Under the pieces are notes generated by a model, which ran no database searches, had not been told where the DNA came from, and worked only from the letters and a program-made list of their open reading frames with translations. Source: Zygnema circumcarinatum (taxonomy: Eukaryota; Streptophyta; Zygnematophyceae; Zygnematales; Zygnemataceae). From it: a stretch of 64,000 nt of DNA. Numbering within the stretch: position 1 is the stretch's first letter; the number at the start of each line of letters is the position of its first letter. Below, piece by piece: positions 1-11,400 of this stretch. The translations under genes were made by a program, and so were the position numbers. Location of the stretch: positions 1,675,384 to 1,739,383 of the forward strand of contig CM074815.1 of the NCBI GenBank assembly GCA_037447605.1. Reading direction: 5' to 3'.

Positions 1-1800
1 AAGGCCCGGCAGTTGCACATCCACGCCCCGGGGGGGGCCACGTGCCGAAGCCTGGTTCTCCGGCTGCAGTACCGTACGGCAAGAGTTCGGCCGAGGAACA
101 GCGGGCCAGGCCAGGCCAGCGGCTGGCCAACTTGTACAATGATCATGGCCAGCTGGCCGACAAAACCGGCTGCCTGCCGGACAGGCAGAAAATCTGATGG
201 CGAGGCTCTGGACGGCTGCCGGCCGGGAGGGTCGACCGCCGCCTGCTTCCTGATTCGACCGACATGTGCCGACTCTGGTGCCGGACAGGCATCGCGACCA
301 GTGCTCCGACCGCAGCGGAGGGAGGGAGGGAGGAAGACGGCCAGACGGCCGGGCGGCTGGCTGGCCGGCTGGCCGGCGGGCGCTGGTGGTGGTCAGCCAT
401 GGCCACCCGTCAAAATGTTGTACGACATTTAATACTTAAATAGGCAATAACAGACGTAGGCTACTTGTGACCAGTTCTTCGTGGTTCCCAAGGCTAATTT
501 TGTCCGTGTACACTTGATGGTCTTGCCACTGTGAGATCAATGCTATTTCTTCCCCTTGAGGTCCCTTGAGGGATGTTTCAAAGCGAGCAAAGATGCAACA
601 ACAACAACACTACACACACACACACACAATACTGCACTGCACGCACAAGCCGGCGAAGCCCAGCGTTCACCACATTGGCACAAAAGTGAAATGAATGCTC
701 AGCGGCCGGCCGGCCGCGCAAACCCGCGCCGACAGAGCCGGCCGGCCACATTCTCAGTTTGTAACGGCCATTCTCGCCGGCCGGCCCGTCTCCTGACCGT
801 CCGGCCGCCCCACCTTGTCGTCACTCTACAAGACAAAGCTCCCCGCCCGCAAGCCAGCTATCCATATGTACGGACTACCTGCTCGTAGAGCCGTCCGGCC
901 CGTCCGCCGTCGGCCGGCTGCTCGCTCGTCCAGCCGTACGGTGGATCTCGCAAGTGGATCCGCCAGTCCACTGTAGGACCGCGGCCCTGCCAGCTGGCCG
1001 TGCCGCCCGCCGGGCCCAACCTTTCGCGTTTGCCGGCGGTCCAGTCGCATGTCCGTACAGATTGATCCAGCGCGGGAATTTGTTGACCATCGCTGCTACT
1101 TCCAGTGGCGGGCACGTGTCCTCCGCAGGGCTCGGCCGACAATTTTTGGCAGGACCAACGGACGGCCGCCGCCTACTAGTTTCCCTTGCCGTCCAGCAGG
1201 AACTTTTTACATTGACCGTAGTTTCTGGGCAGCTTGGTCATCACGTATGTCGCCTCTCCCCGTCTCCGGCTTCCAGTCCCGCTCCAACCATGCGCCTAAG
1301 TCCGCCCTCGACGCGCCACGTGGCATCTTTTTGGCCGTTACTGCTGCCCAAAAAACGTTTTTCTGCCCGCAATCGCCAGCCGCTTCGTATTTTACAGTTG
1401 TCGTTTTCGTCCGACGGACAGGACGGATTATTCAGCCAATGGCGTGCTCCGCGAGTGCCGGCTCGAACGTGCCACCAACGGTCCTCATTGGCCCGTTGGC
1501 CGAGCTCTGATTGGCCACCGACACGGAGCGGTCCCTTCGTCCTTTGCGAGCGGTACTCGAGGCGTCGGCCAATGGGACGCTCCGGAGAAACGTGTTGAAA
1601 GAACGTGGCTGCTCACCATTGGCCGGATTCCAGCCCCCATTTGCGAGGGGAGGCGAAGCGGACGAGGCGAGCCCCGCCCTTGAAGGCCGGGCCGCCCCCA
1701 ATTGGCAGCTCCCGGGACCGCCATTGCAGGGCCGCCAGCGGCCGACCCTAACCCTAACGCTGATCCTAACCCTAATCCTGCAGCGGTTCAGACGAGCAGC
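1..1800 (+). promoter_or_regulatory. GC-rich upstream region of the first coiled-coil gene
   Basis: No convincing coding frame is present; the long ORFs here lack family resemblance and lie in very GC-rich, stop-poor DNA. The stretch has many GGCCGGCC-like words, CCGTACGG at about 72-79 and 934-941, other GTAC-core words near 864 and 1050, a G-box-like CCACGTGCC near 40, and several CCAAT/ATTGG boxes at 1435-1700. A short CA repeat lies at about 610-630. A degenerate telomere-like CCCTAA tract (about 1745-1779) sits just before the preferred start codon. The reading is a promoter plus 5' leader; the transcription start is not determinable. Confidence 0.45.
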
Positions 1801-3690
1801 ATGCGGGACGGAGGTCATGGGAGGGAGCTCATGGGGGAGAGAGAGGATGAGGAGGAGGAAGACGACGAGGAGGAGGAGATAGAGATGCCGCAGGGCTGCA
1901 CCATGGGAATGCGCCGCCCGCGCGTCCGGCCCTTCGGATCCGCATGCATGGGTCCCGCTGCTGCCGCTATGGGCAGGGGGAGCAAGCAGGGAGCCTATGC
2001 TCGCTTCCGTCATGCGGCCGACAGGTGCCTGCTCCCCCTCCCGCTCTTTCTCGATCTCTCCCTTTCCTTCTCTCTTCCCCTCTCCCCGTCGTGTGTCTTG
2101 CAAGAATCTGTTTTTTTTATCACTGACGCGATCTGGAGTTCACCCTGCAGCCTGGCGAAGTTGAAGGAGGAGAGCGAGAAGGAGACGGCGGATCTGAAAG
2201 AGCGGCTGCGCGGAGCAGAGGAGGTGGCGGAAAAGGAGAGGCGGCGCGCAGATACGGCGGAAGGAAAGCAGCGGCAGCTGGAGGACCACCTCGCTCTGCA
2301 GAGGAGGGAGCTCACGCGCTTGCTGTTGGAGAGGAAGGCGGAAAGGAGGGAGCTTAGAGCGGCGAGACAAGCCGAGTCGGAGAGGGTAAAGAAGGAGGGT
2401 GAAAAAGGGAGAGGCGCTTTGAAAGGGACAGGGGACAATGGGAAGGGGGAGGGAAAAGAAAGTGTGCAGGGATTTGATGCTGTGCAGAAAAGTGGAGAGA
2501 AGGAAGAGAAAAAAGAGGGAGGGGGAGGTGCGAAAGGCCTCCCTCCCCTTGTGGTAGGGAGGGGGGTGAGTAACTCAACTGGTGCTGGGAAGGAGCTCCA
2601 AGGAGCTCAATTGAAAATTGAGAACCTTGTTCGGGAGGTAGCGGAGAAAGAAGCGGTTATGAAAGAGATGAAGAGAGAGCTGGAGAGGTGGAGGGAAGGG
2701 GCGGTTGGAAAAGAGGCTGAAAAAGGGTCGGAAGCGGAGGCACAGGGAGTCCCCGGCAATGTAGCAAAAGCGAAAGTGGACGTGGAGGAAGCAGTTTCAG
2801 CCAAGAATTCTCCTGCGGAAAGCGCAGCTCAGATGGAGAAGATAGCAGGCATGGCGGAGGAGATTGGGAGGCTTCGATCGCAGGTGGTAACGAAGGAGGA
2901 TGCCGTCACACGCGTGGCCGAAAAGAACAGGGAACTGACTCGAGTGTTGAACAAAACTGAGGAGCATAGAAAGGAGCTGGAACGGCAGCTCAAGCGGATG
3001 AAGGACGACATTGCTCGGTTGGTGGATGATCTTGTTCAACTTGCCAAGGGTGAGAGACCTCTCACAGATCTCGACCTTCCCGCAGCCTCTCCAACCTCAC
3101 CGGGAGTTGTGGGATACCGCCAGAAGCTGACAGGTATCGTGTTGAAGCTGAGGGAGGAATTGAAGGCACTTGGTGAGGAGAAGGAGGGGGAGTTGCGGCA
3201 GTTAGGTATAGTTCTGCAAAGCAAGGAGGCGGCTATTTCATGGCTGGTGAAGGAGGTAGATGGGCTGAAGGAGTCTTTGGGACAGAGGGAGAGAGCGAAG
3301 GAGGAGGAAGCTGGTGGGGTGGCAGCCATGGCTGAGAAGGTAGCGGAAGCGACAAGGCTGAGAGATGAGGCAGTGAAGAAAAGGGATGCACTCGAAGGGG
3401 AGCTTCGAGCCGCGAGGAGTGCGCTCTCTGAGGAGATTAGAAGGAAGAGTGAGAGTGAGAGAGAGGGAGAGGGTGTGGGTGTGGTGAGGGCGAAGCAAAC
3501 GTGCAACGAATGCAGCAGAAAGAGAGAGAAGCCTAAACCGAAAGCTGACGACGTGGGAGAGTTTGGCGCGGGAGTGAAAGCATCTCGAGGCGAAGTGGAG
3601 GGACTGGGAACAGAGCTGACCAAGGCTGAAACGGAGCTGGAAAATGGGGCCAAGAAGAAAGGGCTGCTAAGTGATATTGGAAACTTCTGA
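1801..3690 (+). CDS. Long coiled-coil protein, family unknown
   Basis: Two exons are inferred, 1801-2024 and 2151-3690, giving about 587 residues. The 126-nt intron (GTGCCT donor, pyrimidine-rich tract, CTGCAG acceptor) is a multiple of three and has no stop, so unspliced reading also stays open. An in-frame ATG at 1702 is possible, but a telomere-like tract lies between the two and suggests 5' leader, so 1801 is preferred. The N-terminus has an acidic run of Glu/Asp. From the second exon on the protein is charged, heptad-patterned coiled coil (LKEESEKETADLKERL and similar) broken by two low-complexity, Gly/Lys-rich linkers. A Cys pair (CNEC) lies near the C-terminus. No catalytic motif was recognised. 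A structural or tethering role is inference only. Confidence 0.65.
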   Translation: MRDGGHGRELMGEREDEEEEDDEEEEIEMPQGCTMGMRRPRVRPFGSACMGPAAAAMGRGSKQGAYARFRHAADRCLLPLPLFLDLSLSFSLPLSPSCVLQESVFFITDAIWSSPCSLAKLKEESEKETADLKERLRGAEEVAEKERRRADTAEGKQRQLEDHLALQRRELTRLLLERKAERRELRAARQAESERVKKEGEKGRGALKGTGDNGKGEGKESVQGFDAVQKSGEKEEKKEGGGGAKGLPPLVVGRGVSNSTGAGKELQGAQLKIENLVREVAEKEAVMKEMKRELERWREGAVGKEAEKGSEAEAQGVPGNVAKAKVDVEEAVSAKNSPAESAAQMEKIAGMAEEIGRLRSQVVTKEDAVTRVAEKNRELTRVLNKTEEHRKELERQLKRMKDDIARLVDDLVQLAKGERPLTDLDLPAASPTSPGVVGYRQKLTGIVLKLREELKALGEEKEGELRQLGIVLQSKEAAISWLVKEVDGLKESLGQRERAKEEEAGGVAAMAEKVAEATRLRDEAVKKRDALEGELRAARSALSEEIRRKSESEREGEGVGVVRAKQTCNECSRKREKPKPKADDVGEFGAGVKASRGEVEGLGTELTKAETELENGAKKKGLLSDIGNF

Positions 3691-4604
3691 CTGTCAAAAT
3701 TAAACTAAACTCTGAAGCGCATTTTTTTCTTCAGGGAAAGAAGGTGTGTGCGTCACGTCATATCGTAATGGTTGGGCCACTAGCAATGAAAACTATGACC
3801 AAGAGCCCCTAAGCAGCAATAATGAGATAAATGCTCAATTCAATCCTTTATACTGAACTCCGTTATGAGACATGGAACAAGGCTCACTGTGAGTTCCGTC
3901 AACAAAAAGAAATCGGATCCGATTTGAGAAGGCTGCACAAAGCAAGAGGTAGCGGCAGTAGGAAGGTGACCACCATTTCTTTTTCGATTTATTATTATCA
4001 GCACTTAGTGTGATAAGCCAGTGGGGAGGGATGTACGTATGTATAGTATGAGTGCCAACCGCACATAGCGCAAGGTATAGCTCTTGATTGGCGGAGCTTG
4101 TAAAGGAGGAAGGCGGCGGATCAGCTTTGGGAAGGTAGGAATAGAGAGGCTACTTTCTTTCCTGCATGTGGGCAAATACGTAGGTTTGCATGTACATGTC
4201 TCTTGCTCAAATGGGATTCAGACACCTGGCACTCAATTGAGCGTCCTTGGCCGCGTCCTCCTTTGTGAATACTCGAGGGGCCTTTCGTCCCTGAAAATCT
4301 GAGACAAGCTAGACGAAAGTCAAAGGGTTCATGTTGCGTACTACGAAATGCATATGTGTGTGCCAATCAGTTTTCGTTGCCAGCATCGCCTTTGTACATA
4401 ACTTGCTCAACTCCACAGCATGACGAGTGTCAAGCTTGACATCATGGGTAACTAGAATGCAGCTCTTTGCACAACTCACACATGAAAAAAACAGGATCCC
4501 AAGGGCATTTGGATCCTCTGCACATGTCTAACTAAAGAAGCTTCCAATGCCAGTACGCAATTTCACACCACACCTTCACTGGTGCTCTGCGGGTTATTCT
4601 CAGC
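3691..4604. other. Spacer between convergent genes
   Basis: This holds the presumed 3' UTR of the upstream coiled-coil gene and of the minus-strand membrane-protein gene. It is AT-richer than the flanking promoters. No coding frame, RNA gene or repeat was recognised. Confidence 0.4.
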
Positions 4605-5517
4605 CTAAACTTCTGCATCTTGAAGTTGAGACCTTCCGACTCCTGAGTTGCTGGAGCCGCCACTCCTCTCCTCCTCTGCCTCCCGTTCTCCAGTAACTGA
4701 GTTCTCGCCTTTCCTTCTCGCACCTTGATAATCACAATGCACGTTTTCTTGAGAAGGGTCCTCTGTCTCAGGAGGCGCCGATGCTGCCTCTCGCACTCGT
4801 GCAATCTCATAGCGAGGAATGGCAGGAAGGAGTGCAGAGGGGGCACTCGGAGTGCGAGGCGTCAAAGGCGAACCCGAGTCATTGATTGGAGTTTTGGTCC
4901 ATGCTAGAAAGCTTGGCACAGTGCCCCCAGGCATGAGGATCTGGAAGGAGGGCAGTGGAGCTTTGCTCTCTACCTCAACATTCTGTAGAGGAGTGCGCGC
5001 CGAAAAAGGGAGGGGAGTGAGAGGCACTACTGCCAACCTCCGTCTACGGTTTCCGTAAAAGCGCATGTAGCCAGCAAAAATGGCGACAGTGAGGAGCCCG
5101 AAAAGGACACCTGCAGAAGGGAAACAGACTAGTAAGAATCCTGCAGTGGCCCTGTGTGTGCCTACGTGGGTGGTGGCAACTAAAAACTCTTACTTTCTCA
5201 CCTGCTAGGAGAGCTAGGCCCAGATAGAGGGCGAAATGGACATTTTCGATTGTGGATTCCACAGTGGGGGTGTTGCAGCTTGAGAGAGTGCAAGGCAAGG
5301 GGGGTGGAGGAGGCAGAAGGAATGGAGAAGGCAGAGGGAGTGAAGGAGAGAGGGGGAGTGAAGGAGAGAGGGGGAGTGGAGGAGAGAGGGGCACGCGTGT
5401 GTCCTCTCTGTGATGGGAGTGGAGTGCCCGTCGGAAGGATCCTTGAATCGGGTGATGTGAAGAGCCCAAATAATTTGTTTCATGGCGGAGAAAGACAGAG
5501 AAAAAAGGTGCAGCCAT
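4605..5517 (-). CDS. Small proline-rich single-pass membrane protein
   Basis: Two exons on the minus strand, 5517-5202 and 5110-4605, join in phase 1 across a 91-nt GT-AG intron and give about 273 residues. The ATG at 5517 has a good context (GCCATGG). The first ~95 residues are proline/serine/leucine-rich with low-complexity PLSPSLPLSP runs. The splice joins two hydrophobic halves (HFALYLGLALLAG and VLFGLLTVAIFAGYM) into one long transmembrane stretch followed at once by RFYGNRRRR, a positive-inside stop-transfer signal. The C-terminal ~150 residues are polar, Pro/Ser/Glu-rich and presumably cytosolic. The restored continuous hydrophobic segment is the main support for the gene model. No family was recognised; a truncated extensin-like receptor is an alternative. 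Confidence 0.5.
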
Positions 5518-6162
5518 GGCTGTTAGGGAAGGACGAGAGGAAGGGGTAAGGAGTGAAGGTGGATTTGTGGCGGGAGAGCGAGGGAGGTAGACGGGGGGGG
5601 CAGGGGGAGAGATAGAAAACAATGGAATGAATGAAAATACGAATTATTATTGTCTCTCGCTTTCCTTTTTAGAAAGGATGAGGGTTAAGGAAATTGGCTT
5701 CTGACAACGGCGCTGATTTCCGAGAGTAGAAGCTGCACTAAAATCCACCTTCTTTTTCCTTCGGTTTTCCTCCTTTTTTTATTCTCAAGAATTTCTCTGC
5801 TTTTCAGGAAATCCCCGGCAGCCAATCCTGCGAGCTTGACGTTCAAGTCTCGTCGCTGCGCCGTACTCCTTCCAAACTCCCATTCGTCTAATTCAACTTA
5901 AGAATGAATCTCTCCCTTCCCCCCTCACCGGGAAAGAAAAAGAATCCATCTCAGCATCCGCCATGGCCGCCACGTGTCGAAGCACCGCACGCTACTCCCT
6001 CGACGACGTCACGGCAAATTACACTAACTGCAAATGGCGACACGTGGCATTAAAGAGAGCGCGAGAGGGGCAGAGAGGGGAGCTGGAGAGCCGCGCGCAT
6101 TCATTCGGAGCCAGCCGGCGCGATGCAATGCAATGCTTTCGGGGCTTTGCGGGTGCGGCCGC

Positions 6163-6444
6163 CTCTCTCCTCTCTCCTCTATCCTCTCTCCTCTCTCCCC
6201 TCTCCTCTCTCCTCTCTCTCTCTCTCTCTACTCTCGCCTCTCTCCTCTCTCCTCTCTCCTCTCTCCTCTCTCCTCTCTCCTCTCTCCTCTCTCTCTCCTC
6301 TCTCCTCTCTCCTCTCTCCTCTCTCCTCTCTCCTCTCTCCTCTCTCCTCTCTCCTCTCTCCTCTCTCCTATATCCTCTCTCCTCTCTCCTCTCTCCTGTC
6401 TCTTCTCTCCTTTCTCCTCTCCCCTCTCTCCTCTCTCCTCTCTC
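6163..6444. repeat. (CTCTCCT)n heptanucleotide tract
   Basis: About 280 bp of near-perfect CTCTCCT units with a few variants (CTATCCT, CTGTCTCTT). Because the unit is 7 bp and contains no stop in any frame, reading frames stay open in all three plus-strand frames and on the minus strand, which makes spurious ORFs. Its place upstream of a minus-strand gene makes it a GA-rich tract when read in the direction of that gene. Confidence 0.9.
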
Positions 6445-6628
6445 GGCGGGGTGGGGTCGGCCGGTCACGGCTGGCGAGTAGCGGCGCGAACGAGGGAGGG
6501 CGGGCGGGGGAGGCGACGGCGGTTTGGCGCGCAGCGGGGCGGGGGCGTTCACACGCGCAACCGCAGGGCTAGTTGCGTCCGCGGCAACGGGCAACGGCGA
6601 TTCCAGACCGCGTTTACACATACAACCA

Positions 6629-6700
6629 CAGTTCCAGTTCCGACAACACGGAAACAGCAGTTCCAGTCCGCGTTCACAATACAAGCGCAGTTCCAGAGCG
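6629..6700. repeat. Dispersed AGTTCCAG repeats
   Basis: Four copies of AGTTCC(AG), two of them in tandem, within about 70 bp. The reverse complement (GGAACT) forms a larger cluster in the RBM39/TON1 divergent region at about 36216-36330. Confidence 0.55.
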
Positions 6701-8263
6701 TGTGAACATGTGGCGTCTTCGCATGCGTGTGCCATGCCGTGCCATGCCATGCCAGGCCATACACTCACACGGCGGCGACGCAAAGGCAAAGCGGGGACCC
6801 GATGGGAGCGGTCACGAAGGTCATTCATGGAATTATGTGCACAGAAAAGTGGAGGCGGCAAGTGACCATGCATGCATGCAGGCAGGCAGGCAGGCCCTAA
6901 CGATGCGCCAACTCCAAAGGCAGCCTAAACTCTATGAACCTCAAACGCTAAAATCCCGAAGTGAAAGATCGGCGATGCGCGCACATGCCCTCACGCTAAT
7001 GTTTGCTGCACGGGCGGTGAGCGGGCAGGCAGGATGGATGGATGGACCGCGTGAATGTTGCGATGTGGTCATGGAGGTGCGATATGAGGTTATGTGAAGT
7101 ATTTTTCACGTCATTCATGCGGCGATGGGCTTGAAAGAGGGAATGAATCGAGTTGATCTTACGGTGGTGGCGTCATGAAAAGCTACAAAGTCGTCGTTTT
7201 CACTCACCCGCAGGTTGAAGGGGATTGCAGGCGACTTCGAGGGCAGAGATCATGGCTTACACCCAACCCCCATGTCGCATGCAGTACGGTTCACTCACGT
7301 GCGGTCAACTGTTCCACTACCATTCATTCAGCCTTCGTTACCTATGAGTTCAGTTAAGATATCAAGAGCCCACCTTCGATTGACACTTTCAAGGGCGCAC
7401 AAGGTATGCTTTATTCCTTTTTTTTGTTTTTTTTGTTTTCTGATCGTGAGATCAATGCCACGTCCCGCTCATTGTTTCATTTCTTTCCATGCAGAATCCA
7501 CGCATATCACGATGAAGCAGTCTGCGTAAAAAATAACTCTCTCGTATACAATCTGTCAATTTCAATCCCCCTTTTGCTTCATTGAAAATGCAGCAACCAC
7601 CGTGCATACATGACATCTGAAGCTCTGCCGCCAAAGACTGCCACCTCTCGTATTGGCAACAGCAGCGCACTGCCCACGCCCTTGACTGGTTCTCGACCGA
7701 TCAATGCATCGGAGACGGACTTGTCCATGCATGGACCAAGCCAAACTTGCCAGGCCAACAGACCATCCAAGGGCTGATCTCACAGCGACATCATGACCCT
7801 GCCAGGATATCATTTTTCAGATCAATGTCCATGGTAGAGCACACTCGTGAAGGAAACCAGTCTCCACAATTTATTTGCTCTGTAAAAATTGAAGGAATAA
7901 CCTTGTGTCTCTGCATCAACGTCACACCTAAACAGCCACCTCGTTATCGATCACGCTTTTTTTCTTGCTTTTGTGTTTTCTATTTTAAAAATAATGATTG
8001 TTAGTCACTCCCTGCAGACCCTGTCGACCCTGCCGACCCTACCTGAAAAACAACCCTAATCCCCATACGAATTTTGAGTTGGAGCTTATTTTTTATCAGG
8101 TCCAAGTGAAAAACGTCCTCATCAATCGACTAAATAAATAAATTCTGCGCGATCAAGGGTGAGAGATCGACGTATGGAGCAGCCCAAATCTGTTGTCAGT
8201 TGCAATCGCTCCCCCCTTTAGCCATTACGGCTCGCACCATCATCACGCCTACCACACCTCCAC

Positions 8264-8378
8264 GACTTGCTCAAAGCCCAACTACGACCCCTCCAACGTC
8301 CCCAACAAAAAACACCTAAGATGTCCTCCGCGACCAAGAAGTTTGGCGTTCTGGAGCATTGATGTTCATTGCATTGCG
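8264..8378 (-). pseudogene. Duplicated 3' end of the LRR-RLK last exon
   Basis: This stretch is a diverged direct copy of about 8386-8505, the DNA that encodes the last residues and stop codon of the neighbouring LRR kinase. On the minus strand it reads NAMNINAPERQTSWSRRTS then stop, against [20 protein letters not shown] then stop in the gene. Frame and stop are kept despite many nucleotide differences. It lies just downstream of the true stop, so it is either a dead tandem duplicate or an alternative 3' end. Confidence 0.7.
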
Positions 8379-8438
8379 ACCGCTCCATAACTTGCTTAAG
8401 CCCAAACACGGCCTCCTCCCACGTCCCTAAAGAGGCAC

Positions 8439-11400
8439 CTAAGATGACCTTCGCGACCAAGTAGGTTGGCGTTTTGGAGCATTGATGCTCATTGCGTGGC
8501 TGGCAATGAGGGCGCCCGCATCAGTGGAGGGGCTGATAGGGCGAGGGCTGGCAGCCTGAGGGCTGGTCTGCCTTCCTGAGGGGCTGGTAGACATGCCCCG
8601 CGAGGAGGTGGGGCTTGCACCGCGAGGGCTGAAGCCGGGAGCAGGAGGGCTGCCCCCTCTTGGACTGGAGGCCTTAAGGGCAGCGTTGACAATCATAGCT
8701 CCAACATCGGAGCCCCGGGGGCTGAGAGAGGAGGTCCCTCCGCCGCCCCCCTTTGGACTGTTACCTTTGCTGGGATCGCGGCGCGCCCAAGAAGGGCTGA
8801 ACTTGGGAAGAGGCTGCGTCGGCGGGCTGCTCTCGCGGGGCACTCGGGATGAGAGTGGGGTAGGACGGCGTGCGACCCAATCGTCTTTCTGTGTCAGAGA
8901 GAAGCACAGAGATAGAGAAAGAGAGAGGAAAAGCAAAGGGCTCAGAGGATATTACCAACATCAGAAAGGATTCGGAGCATTTAACAGTAAGGGTCCTGAA
9001 TTGGACCCAAATTCAAGTTGCCAATGATAAACCGTGGACAAAAGAAAGGTTGGACAGTTTTTTTTCTATGCCATCAATAACAGCTATGTAGCCCAAAGGT
9101 TGCATGGTACGAACAACGACGACATTGGCCCTTGGTGCAAATGCAAAGTGCAAGCCATATACAAGGAAACTGACTCTGTACATATCTTTTGGCTAAGTAT
9201 CAGTAAATAGCATTCGAAGTAGCACTGCAATTCTGGCATTTAGCTCTTTAGTACTTGTGCGCTCAAATGCAAGAAGCAAAGAGAAATTCGGCAGTCATAT
9301 CAATTCACTGGGTTGCTGACAAGGCTTGCACAAAACTGACGGACAAGTATGACAGACCAGTAGGCATTGGGTGATGACTTCGGAGGTCAATGGGCATAAA
9401 GCAAGGCTCACCAGTGCGGGATCTTCACTCTCCAGCATTTGCACGACCTGGGACATTCTCGGCCGCTTCAGGGCGTTAGCCTCCACACAACGCAGGGCCA
9501 CTCGGATGACGTACTCCGCGTCATCCTGCTGTACATCAATCAGAGCTGCATCCACCACTTCTGAAGATTTCTCCTCTCGAATTTTCCCCTTTACCCAGTC
9601 GACCAGATTGACCTGCCATACATCACCACAGGCCAATTTCATTTTCCATTGGGGCTTCACAGGAAAAATAAGAAGCTCCAACATAAGTAAAAATACATGA
9701 TCAGCTACTGCTTTTGTTATCTTCCCATTTTCGTTCCCTTCCCCGAATTCTACGGTATCTTTTCGGCCACAGCTTGCTGATAAAGCTGAGCATGTGTCAG
9801 AGCCATTCCACTTGGAATGTAGGACTCATAGTTGCCGCGGGAAGAAGCGCATTACCTGTGATTTAGAGGAGTCAAGGTCGACTGGTGGACGACCGGTCAC
9901 AATCTCAAGCAAAAGCACTCCGAAGCTGTACACATCACTCCTCTCCGTAAGCAGCCCAGTGTTGGCGTATTCAGGTGCCACATACCTGATACACCCAGAT
10001 GCCTTTGTCAACACATCACGTTCATCCATACATCACCCTAACAAAGGTCAATCATGCATCCAAACAGGCAATATTAAGCTCGGTAACCAGGAGATACAGA
10101 CCCGAAAGTTCCCATGATGCGTGTGGTTGCATGGGATTGATCACGGCCCATGATCTTGGCGAGTGCAAAATCCCCAATTTTGGCATTCCACTGCGCATCA
10201 AGCAGCACATTGCTCGACTTGATGTCCCGATGCACCACCTTGATGTCCAGCCCTTCATGCAAATATGCAAGCCTGCACACCCACACTAGATCAGTTACAA
10301 ATTTATCACAATAACGATGCAGACTAAGGAAACCAAATAGTAAAGTCTGAAATCATTCCGCAGTGCAGTCCAGCAGACGGGAATTACAACCTGGAAGCCA
10401 ATCATCACTCAGTTATGTTTGGCAAACATACCCGCGAGCCACACCAATGGCAATATGCATTCGTAGCTTCCAGTCAATGGGCTCAGAATTGGCTGCTTGG
10501 TGGAGCCATGCTTCCAGCGTTGCATTTGGGACATACTCATAGACCAGCAAGCGTTCGTCGCCATCAGCACAGCAGCCCAATAATTGGACCAGATTAGGGT
10601 GCCGTAAGCGGCTCATAGCCTCCACCTCCGTCCGGAATTCCCTAACAGTCAGTTGCGACTCCCTGCCAAGCGACGAGGATAAACAAGACTATCAATGAAA
10701 TGGCATATGTGTCAGGAGAACAACTGCCTGTACAATGCTCATTTACGATCCTATACATGGGAAAACAAGAGTTTAGAGTAGAGGGAGTAAGTGCACCTCT
10801 CTTTTGTTAGACGCTTTACCGCCACAGTCATTCCGTCTGCAAGACGAGCTTTGAAGACAGTCCCATATCGGCCCGTGCCCAAAACATTCCGTTGTCCTTG
10901 TTCACCAAAATTGTTGGTAGCTAAAGCGAGCTCCTGTAAGCTAAACCACCGCTCAATAGCACCGAGGCTCATATCCTCTGAGACCTCGGATGGCTCTGAT
11001 GTATTCCATCGCCCCTGACCGGTAACAATCTCATTGAGAGACTCCTCATCGTCTGCAATCATGCGCTGTGTATCAACCTCTGTGTCTAAATCACCTGAAC
11101 GCAAAGCTCTGCCAGCAGCCCCATACATGATTGGCGGAACACTGCCTCCAGGTAAGTCTGAACGGTTTCGTCGAGAAGGGGCCGTCGGAGGGATGGCATC
11201 GGAGTCCTCAGAAGACTTCCTTCCTGAGGTTGACTTGAGAAGGGAAGAGTCAACAATTGGAGGGATGACGACTGAAGTGTCCCCTTTAGGGAGCTCCTGA
11301 GGGGCCAAATCATCATCATCATCATCTCCTACTTCAGTCGATGGAGTAGACCGTGGCATAGAGCCTGCCTTGTTCTCAGTCGCCTCAGGGACCGAACCAA

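Larger units (their letters stand above)
5518..8263. other. Repeat-rich spacer
   Basis: Upstream DNA of the small membrane-protein gene followed by about 2 kb without a supported gene. It contains ACGTG/G-box-like words (CCACGTGTC near 5970, GACACGTGGC near 6040), a heptanucleotide tract (6163-6444), AGTTCC repeats (about 6629-6700) and simple words such as CCATGC and GCAGGCAG near 6730-6895. Long ORFs in all frames here are produced by the repeats and carry no family resemblance. Confidence 0.45.

Noticed and set aside
954-1598. 214-codon plus-strand ORF and overlapping minus ORF at 1432-2103
   Set aside because: GC-rich promoter DNA with low stop density; no family resemblance, and overlapping frames on both strands are open.
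5963-6873. Four long overlapping ORFs around 6.0-6.9 kb on both strands
   Set aside because: All run through the (CTCTCCT)n tract, whose unit lacks stops in many frames. No domain or splice support.
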